A stretch of 64,000 nucleotides of DNA, from contig NZ_CP040094.1 in assembly GCF_013343235.1 (NCBI RefSeq), positions 1,426,501 to 1,490,500 of the forward strand. The letters are read 5' to 3'. A program made the position numbers and the translations under genes. The notes beneath the pieces are model-generated. The model ran no database searches. It was not told where the DNA came from and worked only from the letters and a program-made list of their open reading frames with translations. This DNA comes from Nostoc sp. TCL240-02 (GTDB lineage Bacteria; Cyanobacteriota; Cyanobacteriia; Cyanobacteriales; Nostocaceae). Below, one piece after another: positions 53,801 through 62,400 of the stretch (position 1 is the first letter of the stretch; each line of letters starts with the position of its first letter).

Positions 53801-54383
53801 TCGCACTAGAGCAGAAACTCAGGGGATAATAGGATTTTTTATTAATACCCTGGTGCTGCGTACCAACCTATCGGGTAATCCAACTTTTCGGGCGTTGTTA
53901 GGGCGGGTACGCGAAGTGGCTTTGGGCGCTTACGCTCATCAAGAATTGCCCTTTGAAAAGTTAGTAGAAGAATTACAACCAGAGCGGGACTTAAGCCACA
54001 ATCCATTGTTTCAAGTGATGTTTATTCTGCAAAATGCTCCCATTCCATCTATAGAACTTCCAGAGCTAACTCTCCATCCCCTAGAGGTTGATAGTGGTAC
54101 ATCTAAATTTGATTTGAAATTCAGTATTTGGGAAAGCACAGAAGGATTTAACGGCTCATTAGAGTATAAAACAGACTTGTTTGATGACAAGACTATTGGG
54201 CGAATGATTGTTCATTTTGAAATTCTGCTACGCAATGTTGTTGAGCAGCCAGATATCAGACTGAACGAGTTAGCCGAAATCATCGTTACCTCTGACAGAG
54301 AACAACAGCAAATTAAAGAGAAAGAGCTAGAATTTACCTCATTAGAAAAGCTGAAGTTAACCAAGCGTAAAGTCATTAGTTAA
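50874..54383 (+). CDS. NRPS starter protein: fatty acyl-AMP ligase (FAAL) - carrier - condensation domain
   Basis: An 1169-residue protein. Residues about 1-580 form a FAAL-type adenylation domain (LQYTSGSTGTPKGVMLSHGN near 176-195, WLPVYHDMGLIGGIL, SGSPNFAYELC, LRTGDLGFL, GKIQRRATK). It activates a fatty acid as acyl-AMP. A carrier domain follows with the phosphopantetheine serine at about 646 (LGLDS). A complete condensation domain runs from about 705 to 1130, with HHIIADG at 833-839. ATG 50874 (after GGAAAG) is preferred over a start eight codons upstream. This is a lipoinitiation protein: the acyl chain is loaded on the carrier and the C domain joins it to the first amino acid, held by the next NRPS (56414). 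Confidence 0.93.
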   Translation: MAIQIKDFKEIDPNFTVVDLLHQRSLTQPDTIAFTFLEDGETQESTLTYQQLVKRSCAIASQLQALNLNGERALLLYPPGLDYLTAFFGCLYAGVVAVPAYPPLNQRKTPRISAITKDAQPSIALTTTAMLPTLQSIFAQAANLENLQWLTTDDIAPDLEDAWQQTHINADTLAFLQYTSGSTGTPKGVMLSHGNLLHNAAMTYQIMEHSPSSKFVSWLPVYHDMGLIGGILQPLYGGFPCILMSPTAFLQRPYRWLQAISHYRGTTSGSPNFAYELCIQKITPEQKETLDLSSWSVAFNGAEPIRQDTLERFAEAFAECGFRREAFYPCYGMAEATLMISGGIKKAVPPCITVVKSALSRNRVVEANTDSEDIQSFVSCGQTLPQQQIAIANPETLTPCQPDEVGEIWVSGPSVGQGYWHRQQETEQIFHAYLQGIGVSTTLGPFLRTGDLGFLHNGELFITGRAKDLIIIRGRNLYPQDIELTTERSHSSLRLSSCAAFAVEVAHEERLVVVQELEFRAKPNFEEVTAAIRQAVAEVHEVQVYAVVLIKPGSIPKTSSGKIQRRATKANFLATKLEVISQSILDSADDLEKKTNLSREAIMATAPETRLPLLISYLQKLIAQILKIEVSQVKPEQPLNSLGLDSLIVFDLKNRIQVDFWVAISVEDFFQDASVVLLAMQILSQLTITKSSEPLLQPISRNQELPLCLSQERLWFLNQLEPNNPFYNVPIAIRLTGKLHQATLEQSLNEVVQRHEALRTSFVSVKGRPVQVITPSVKLTLPVLELPEATVAEALCFATEFAQKPFDLSQSPLLRVQLLYLKPEEHILLLTMHHIIADGWSIGILIQELAEIYQAISHDLPSLLPKLPIQYADFADWQRKWLQGEILHTQLDYWKQQLSGNLSVLQLTTDRPRPAIQTFTGKKQFLAFPKALSEAVKELNQREGVTQFMTLIAVFKTLLYCYTNQQEILVGSPVAGRTRAETQGIIGFFINTLVLRTNLSGNPTFRALLGRVREVALGAYAHQELPFEKLVEELQPERDLSHNPLFQVMFILQNAPIPSIELPELTLHPLEVDSGTSKFDLKFSIWESTEGFNGSLEYKTDLFDDKTIGRMIVHFEILLRNVVEQPDIRLNELAEIIVTSDREQQQIKEKELEFTSLEKLKLTKRKVIS

Positions 54384-54414
54384 TAGAAGATAAAAATACA
54401 TCGGAGTAACATCA

Positions 54415-55320
54415 ATGAGCTTAATCCAATCATTAAAAAATTTTCCGCGTCAAGTTAGGGCATTTTTAGAGCCAAATGATTTAAGTAAAGTAGCGGCTCT
54501 TTATGCCCATGAGGAATGGCCTAGACTGCGGTTTGCTCATCGCTACCAAAGTCATTTTGCTCCCCTCAAATGGAAAAAACTCAAGATTTTGGCAATTGGT
54601 GTAGGGGGTTACGAAGATCACACAATTGGAGGTGAGGCTTTAAAAACTTTTAAAACTTATTTTCCAAATAGTATGATTTACGGGATTGATATTGTCGACA
54701 AAAGATATTTAGAAGAAGACCGAATTAAAATATTTCACGGCGATCAAAACGATGAATCTTTTATGAAAGATGTTTTTAATGAAACAGGGGCATTAGACAT
54801 CATCATTGAAGATGGCAGTTCGGCTAATGAACATCATATTAAAGCCTTCTATCAATTTTTTCCTCTACTCAACGAAGGCGGAATTTATGCTGCGGAAAAT
54901 ATTCATCATTCTTACTGGCCAAGTCTTGGACAAAAGTGGTCAGACTTTGCTCAAGAAAGTGTGATGATGCAAAATTGGGTAAACGTGGGTGGAAGTCTTG
55001 ACTTGAACGACCCAAAAACGGTTATGAATATGTTCAAAAAATTAGTTGATGGATTGAATTATGAAGAATTTTTAAATCCCGGCTATACTCCATCTTATTT
55101 TGATAAAAATATTGTTTCTCTGCACTTTTACCATAACTTAGTAATTGTGTATAAAGGCGACAATAGTGAAGGTAGCAATTTTATTGAAAACAACACTTTG
55201 CAACCATTCGTTTTGGAAACTCTGGGTGTCAATTCATTGGATGAACTAGAACTTGAATTTCCAGAAATCGATCAGAAAGTAGATGAAATGAGTTTGACTT
55301 TTACCAGTATTAAAAGCTGA
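54415..55320 (+). CDS. MycE/TylE-like SAM-dependent O-methyltransferase
   Basis: A 301-residue protein with the macrolide-sugar O-methyltransferase pattern. ILAIGVGGYEDHTIGGEALKTF is motif I, YGIDIVDK is motif II, and IIEDGSSANEHH with ENIHHSYW holds the acidic/His residues of the metal site. MycE-type enzymes methylate a hydroxyl on a sugar of a macrolide. In an NRPS operon the target is more likely a hydroxyl of the peptide or acyl part. It stands 31 bases after the FAAL protein and 22 before the hydroxylase (GGAGTAAC before its ATG), so it is in the operon. The true substrate cannot be read from the sequence. Confidence 0.8.
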   Translation: MSLIQSLKNFPRQVRAFLEPNDLSKVAALYAHEEWPRLRFAHRYQSHFAPLKWKKLKILAIGVGGYEDHTIGGEALKTFKTYFPNSMIYGIDIVDKRYLEEDRIKIFHGDQNDESFMKDVFNETGALDIIIEDGSSANEHHIKAFYQFFPLLNEGGIYAAENIHHSYWPSLGQKWSDFAQESVMMQNWVNVGGSLDLNDPKTVMNMFKKLVDGLNYEEFLNPGYTPSYFDKNIVSLHFYHNLVIVYKGDNSEGSNFIENNTLQPFVLETLGVNSLDELELEFPEIDQKVDEMSLTFTSIKS

Positions 55321-55342
55321 AGGGAATTCGTGGAGCGAAATT

Positions 55343-56383
55343 ATGAAAATTCCAGAGTCCCCAAAACTTAGTCTCAATGAGTTACGAATAACTAAACGGC
55401 AAGGTGTCAATGTTTCGCCAGCCGAATTGATTAAAGCAGTACCTTTAGTGGCAGGAAATTCGCTTCCTTTGCTTATCCAACCCACTGTAGATGCAGTGAA
55501 TTTAGTTGCTTGGGCGGCGAGTAATCGGGAGTTGATTACAAATCATCTGTTTAAGCATGGCGGAATTCTGTTTCGAAATTTTCAGGTGAAGAACTATTTG
55601 GAGTTTGAGCAGTTTATCAAAAGCGTGACTGGAGAGTTACTGGAATATCGCGATCGCTCTTCACCACGCAGCCCAATTCAAGGTAATATTTATACTTCAA
55701 CTGACTATCCTGCTAACTCAAGTATTTTTCTGCACAGTGAACTTTCTTATGCCAAAACCTGGCCTTTAAAGATTTTCTTTTTTTGTATCCAGCCTGCACA
55801 ACAAGGAGGAGAAACACCAATTGCAGACACTCGCAAATTGTTGCAACGGATTGATGGTAAGATTTGCGATCGCTTCAGTCAAAAGGGAGTTATGTATGTG
55901 CGTAACTTTGGCGATGGCTTTGGCTTACCTTGGCAAACAGTTTTTCAAACAACCAATCCATCTGAGGTAGAAGCATTTTGTCGTAGTAATGGCATTGAGT
56001 TCGAGTGGAAAGAGGGTAATCGTTTGAGAACCCGACAAGTTCGTCAAGCAGTTGCTACACACCCGCACACAAATGAACTAGTGTGGTTTAATCATGCTGC
56101 CTTCTTTCATATCTCAACTTTGGAACCAAGCATCCGCGAACCATTATTAGCAGAGTTCCCAGAATCAGATTTGCCCCACAATACTTATTACGGTGATGGT
56201 TCAGCAATTGAACCTGCTGTACTAGATGAAATTCGCTCTGCTTACCAACAAGAAATGGTTATTTTTCCCTGGCAAGCTGGAGATATTTTAATGCTCGATA
56301 ATATGCTTACAGCGCATGGACGGATGCCATTTGTGGGTGCGCGAAAGATTGCAGTGGGAATGGCAGAACAATACAGTAATTAA
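55343..56383 (+). CDS. Fe(II)/2-oxoglutarate dioxygenase, TauD family, SyrP-like amino acid beta-hydroxylase
   Basis: A 346-residue TauD/TfdA-fold enzyme. The iron facial triad is His131-x-Glu133 (LHSELSY) and His325 (LTAHGRM). A distal Arg (VGARK) can bind 2-oxoglutarate. Segments such as GGILFRNF, QPAQQGGETPIADTR, GVMYVRNFGDG and YYGDGSAIEP are those of SyrP-like enzymes that hydroxylate NRPS-bound aspartate. H-x-E instead of H-x-D also occurs in amino acid hydroxylases of this family such as AsnO. It is directly followed by an NRPS whose first A domain reads as Asp-specific behind an interface-like domain, so beta-hydroxylation of carrier-bound Asp is the favoured role. Confidence 0.85.
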   Translation: MKIPESPKLSLNELRITKRQGVNVSPAELIKAVPLVAGNSLPLLIQPTVDAVNLVAWAASNRELITNHLFKHGGILFRNFQVKNYLEFEQFIKSVTGELLEYRDRSSPRSPIQGNIYTSTDYPANSSIFLHSELSYAKTWPLKIFFFCIQPAQQGGETPIADTRKLLQRIDGKICDRFSQKGVMYVRNFGDGFGLPWQTVFQTTNPSEVEAFCRSNGIEFEWKEGNRLRTRQVRQAVATHPHTNELVWFNHAAFFHISTLEPSIREPLLAEFPESDLPHNTYYGDGSAIEPAVLDEIRSAYQQEMVIFPWQAGDILMLDNMLTAHGRMPFVGARKIAVGMAEQYSN

Positions 56384-56413
56384 TATATTTAGTGGCAAGT
56401 ACGGAGAATCAGA

Positions 56414-59400
56414 ATGCTAGAGGAAATGCAAGGTTTTCGACTCTCACCCCAGCAAAAACATCTGTGGCAATTGCAAGAAATTGATAACCTTCCTTATCGC
56501 TCTCAGTGTGCTGTTTTGATTGAGGGAGATTTAGATGTCAATATTTTAAAATTAGTCTTAGAAACAGTTGTCGATCGCTACGAAATTCTCCGTACAAACT
56601 TTCGCTCTTTACCTGGAATGACTATCCCATTGCAGGTAATTGGTAAGCAGAAGATAAATTGGGATGACACTTGTGATTTGAGCAGTTTTACACCTCAAGA
56701 GCAAGAAGAATCGCTGACAAAATTATTTCATAAAATCAGTCAACAGCCTTTTGATATTGTACAAGGTTCTCCTTTGCAGTTATCTTTAGTGACTTTATCG
56801 GCATCCAAATATGTATTAATTGTGAGCTTATCAGGGCTTTGTGCAGATATTGCTACGCTAGAAATTTTGGTGCAAGAAATTAGTCAGTTTTATGCAGCTT
56901 TCTTAAAGGGTGAAGAAATAGAGAATGAACCATTACAATATGCAGACCTAGCTGAATGGCAAAATGAATTGTTAGAAGGAGCAGAGACAGAAGCTGGTAG
57001 AGACTATTGGCAAAAACAAAATATTGCGTTGGATTTACAAGGGTTAAAACTTCCTTTTGAAAAACAATCTGCTGACGAATTAGTATTTAAACCACAAACG
57101 CAGAGTTTTGCGATCGCTCCTGAATTAATAAAACAAATTGACATCCTAAATCAATATAATAATAGTTCAATATCTGAGTTTTTATTGGCTTGCTGGCAGA
57201 TTTTAAATTGGCGCTTAACTAAACAAGAATATCTGACAATAGGCATGGCTTTCGCCGGGAGAAAATATCAAGATCTAGAGACAGTTGTTGGACTATTTTC
57301 TAAATATTTACCGTTAAGTATTAACATAGAATCAACATCTAAAATTAAAGATATTGTATATATTAATAACAAATTAATTCAGCAGTTAGATAAAATCCAA
57401 GATTATTTTAACTGGGAACAAATAGCAGGATTAACACAAAATACCTTACATTTCTTTCCGCTTTGTTTTGAATTTACAGAAAAGCCAGATAAGTATCTAG
57501 CTGCTGATGTATCTTTTACAATTTATCAGCAGTATGCCTGTATTGAAAGGTTCACATTAAAACTTTCTTGCCTGTGCCAAGATGACACATTAACAGCAGC
57601 ATTGCACTACAACTCTAGCGTATTCCAGGCAGAAGACATTAAACGTTTGATAGAGCAATTTCAGACTTTGTTGGCTAGTGCGATCGCTAATCCAGATGCG
57701 ACAATCAGCGAGTTAGAGGTTCTCAGCCAAATTGAGAGACACCAACTGCTATACGAGGTGAATAATAATCAGCGCGATTATCCACAAACTAAATGTATTC
57801 ACCAACTATTTGAAGAACAGGCACAAAAAACGCCTGATAACATTGCCGTTGTCTTTGAAGACCAACAACTGACTTATGCACAGTTGAACAGCAAAGTCAA
57901 TCAACTAGCTCATTACTTGCAACAACAAGGAGTAAAGGCGGAAGTTGTAGTTGGACTTTGCACAGAGCGATCGCTCTTAATGATGATTGGATTATTAGGA
58001 ATCCTTAAAGCTGGTGGCGCATACCTACCGCTAGATCCAACTTTGCCACAGGGAAGTCTGAACTTACGCTTGCAAGGTATTCAAGTAGATATCATCTTGA
58101 CACAACAGCGTTGGCTAGATATTTTGCCAACAGATCCAGCCAAGGTAATCTGTTTAGATACAGACTGGGAAGTTATTGCTCAAAACAAAAATGAGAATCC
58201 CAGCAGTGAAGTGACACCTGAGAATCTAGTCTATGTACTGTTCACCTCTGGTTCTACAGGTAAACCGAAGGGAGTTGCGATCGCACATCAACAACTTCTG
58301 AATTACGTCAATGCCATTATAGATAGGTTAAACCTGCCAGGCGGGATCAACTTCGCCACTGTTTCCACCTTGGCTGCCGACTTGGGTAACACCGTTATCT
58401 TTCCTGCTCTTTGTACAGGAGGATGTCTGCATTTGATATCATATCAGCGTGCTACTGATTCAGCAGCCTTAGCAGAATACTGTCGCAAACATCCAATCGA
58501 TTGTTTAAAAATTGTTCCCTCTCACCTAGCTTCGCTTTTGGCATCTTCTTCGGCTAAATTCATCTTGCCGCGTCAGCGATTGATTTTGGGTGGTGAGGTT
58601 GCTAATTGGCAGTTGATCGAGCAGATTCAGCACTATACCCCAGATTGCCTAATCTTCAATCACTACGGGCCGACAGAAACTTGTGTCGGTGTGTGTACCC
58701 TAGAGATTGTGCCTGGGCAAGTGGAGCGTCATTTGGCAGCAACAGTCCCTCTTGGTCGGTCAATTGCTAACACTCAAGTATATATCCTAGAAGAAAACTA
58801 CAAACTAGCTCCCCTAGGAGTCAAGGGCGAAATCTACATTGCTGGTGCGGGTCTTGCTCGATGCTATCTCAATCAGCCCGACCAAACAGCTTTGAAGTTT
58901 ATTCCCCATCCCTACAGTGACATACCGGGAGCGCGACTTTACAAAACTGGTGATTTAGGTCGTTATCTGCCAAACGGCACAATTGAATTTCTTGGCCGCA
59001 TCGACAACCAAGTTAAAATTCGGGGTTTCCGTATCGAACTGGGTGAAATTGAAGCTGTATTAAATCAGCATCCTCATGTGCGAGAAGTTGTAGTTTTAGT
59101 AAGAGAATCAGAGTCTGGGCAAAAATATCTGGCAGCTTTTGTTGTACCTTCCGAAGAATCCCCTTGCTCGATCAATGAACTGCGCGGCTATATTCGAGAC
59201 AGGTTGCCTGAGTATATGCTACCTTCAACCTTTATTATCCTCAAAGCATTACCACTAACTCCCAACGGCAAGGTAGACCGTCAGGCGTTGCTAGAACTTA
59301 ACCCCGTGCGCCCTGAATTAGAAACCAGTTTCGCAACTCCTCGCACGCCAGTTGAAGAAGTACTAGCCGGAATTTGGATTGGGCTGCTTGGTATTGAGCG

Positions 59401-62400
59401 TGTGGGCATCCACAATAACTTTTTTGATTTGGGAGGGCACTCGTTACTAGCTACACAAGTTGTTTCCCAAGTGCGCGAAGCCTTCCAAGTAGAGATGCGG
59501 TTACGTAGTTTGTTTGAAAAACCTACGATCGCCGGACTTGCAAAATTGATTGAAACGGCAATGAGGAGCGGTGAGAAATTAGAAATTCCACCAATTGAGC
59601 GCGTGACTCGGAATGAAGCATTGCCTTTATCTTTTGCCCAGCAAAGATTGTGGTTCCTTGACCAATTAGATCCGAGCAATCCTTTTTACAACATTTCCAG
59701 TGCAATTCTACTCAAAGGCTCACTCAATGTCCCAATTTTAGAGCAGAGTTTTCAAGAAATTGTGCAACGCCATGAAGCTTTGCGAACTAGTTTTGTCAAC
59801 GTCAACGGCGAACCAGTGCAAGTTATTGCGCCAGCACTCAACATAACCTTACCAGTGGTGGATTTTCAGAAGTTATCTCTAGAGGAACGAGAAGCGGAAG
59901 CTCGACGGCTGACTAATTTGCACGCACGACATTCTTTTGACTTAACTCAAAGTCCATTACTACAAACCACCCTCTTGCAATTAGCAGAGGATGAGCATAT
60001 TTTACTGTTCACCATCCACCACATTGTTGCTGATGCTTGGTCAGCAGGGGTACTGATTAGGGAAGTGGCTGCACTCTATGAATCATTCTCTACTAGCACG
60101 CTTTTACTATTGCCCAATTTGCCTATCCAATATGCAGACTTTACCTTATGGCAGCGACAGTGGTTGCAAACAGAGGTACGTTCCTCTCAGATGGCTTACT
60201 GGAAACAGCAGTTAGGTGGGAATTTACCAGTGCTGCAACTCCCAAGCGAGCGATCGCGCCCAGCTATTCAAACCTTTAGAGGCAAAAAGCAGTCGTGGTC
60301 TATTCCTCAGACTCTCTCCCAGGCGCTCAAGTCAATTTCGCAACGGGAAGCAGTCACTCTATTCATGACTTTGTTGGCAGCATTCAAAACCTTGTTGTAT
60401 CGCTATACAAGTCAAACTGATATCCTCGTCGGTTCTCCGATCGCCAATCGCAACCGCAGCGAGATAGAAGGACTAATTGGCTTTTTTGTCAATACCCTGG
60501 TTTTGCGTACCGACTTATCAGGGAATCCGAGTTTTAGAGAATTACTGCGGCGAATTCGAGAAGTAACACTGGATGCTTATACTCACCAAGATTTACCCTT
60601 TGAGCAGCTAGTTGCAGAGTTGCAACCAGACCGCAACCTAGGACACACGCCGCTATTTCAAGTGATGTTCGTGTTGCAGAATGCGCCAATGGAAACACTC
60701 AAGCTTTCAGGATTGAGTCTGACTCCGGTGGAAGTAGACACTGAAATAGCCAGATTTGATTTAACTTTGTCGCTGACTGACACTGCACAAGGATTAATTG
60801 GGGTGTTCGAGTACAACACCGATTTATTTGACTCAGCTGCGATCGCTAGAATGCAAGGACATTTTCAAACCTTGCTAGAAGGAATTGTCGCCAATCCAGA
60901 CCAGCAGCTATTAGATTTACCAATTTTGAGCCAGGCAGAACAACAGCAACTGCTAGTAGATTGGAATGATTCGCAAGCTGATTATCCGAAAGTTTGTATT
61001 CATCAGTTGTTTGAGGCGCAGGTAGAACGAACACCAAATGCGAACGCAGTAGTTTTTGCAGATCAACAACTTACCTATCAACAGCTAAATACCCGTGCAA
61101 ATCAGCTAGCACACCATTTACAAACACTGGGTGTAGGAAAAGAAACGCTAGTGGGAATTTGCACAGAGCGATCGCTAGAAATGATTATTGGACTATTGGG
61201 CATCCTGAAGGCGGGTGGTGCATATTTACCAATCGATCCAGCCTATCCTGCGGAACGCCTCGCATTCATGCTAGAAGATGCCCAAGTCTCAGTACTGCTA
61301 ACTCAACAGAATTTACTAGCGGCGTTGCCACAACATCAAGCTCAGGTAGTATGTCTGGAGAAAATTCCCAAAGGTATTGCTGACAATCCCATTCACAACG
61401 CCACTGCTGACAACTTGGCTTATGTGATTTACACCTCCGGTTCTACTGGTCAACCAAAAGGAGTGCAGATTACCCACAGTGCTGTCGTTAACTTCTTAAG
61501 TACGATGCGCCTGAATCCTGGGCTGACTCAGCAAGATATCCTTCTCTCTGTCACCACATTATCCTTTGATATTGCCGCACTAGAACTATATCTGCCATTA
61601 ATTACTGGCGCTCGTTTGGTAATAGTCAGCCGTCAAGTGGCAACTGATGCCACGCAGTTATCAGAACAGCTAGTTTCTTCTGGTGCTACAGTCATGCAAG
61701 CTACGCCAGCTACCTGGAGGCTGCTGCTAGCTGCTGGGTGGCAAGGTAGTAGTAGGCTGAAAATTCTTTGTGGCGGTGAAGCCCTCGATCGCAGTCTTGC
61801 CGATCAGTTGCTCAAAGGAGGCTGTCAAGTGTGGAACTTATACGGGCCAACAGAAACCACCATTTGGTCAGCGATTCACAAGGTAGACGAGCAAATGGAG
61901 CGACAAGATGGCATCGTCTCTATCGGTCGCCCAATTGCCAACACACAATTCTATATTTTAGATCCAGGGCAGAAACTAGTTCCTGTGGGAATTCCTGGTG
62001 AATTGCATATTGGTGGTGCTGGATTGGCTCGTGGTTATCTTCACAGACCAGAACTCACAGCCGAGAAGTTTATCTCTCACCCCTTTCTAAACGGAGTGAA
62101 AGATGACCAATTTTCAAAGAACTATCGCCTCTACAAAACAGGGGACTTGGTTCGCTACCAAGCCGACGGAACCATAGAGTTTTTGGGACGGATCGATCAT
62201 CAGGTGAAAGTTCGGGGCTTCCGTATCGAACTCGGAGAAATTGAAGCCTTACTGAACCAACATCCAGAGGTACAGACAAGTGTAGTTGTGATTCAGGGCA
62301 ATGAACCAAGTGATCGCCGTTTGGTAGCTTATGTAGTTCTTCAGCGCGATCGGGTAGTGGCAATTAGTGAACTAAGCCGCTTCCTAGAGAAGAAACTACC

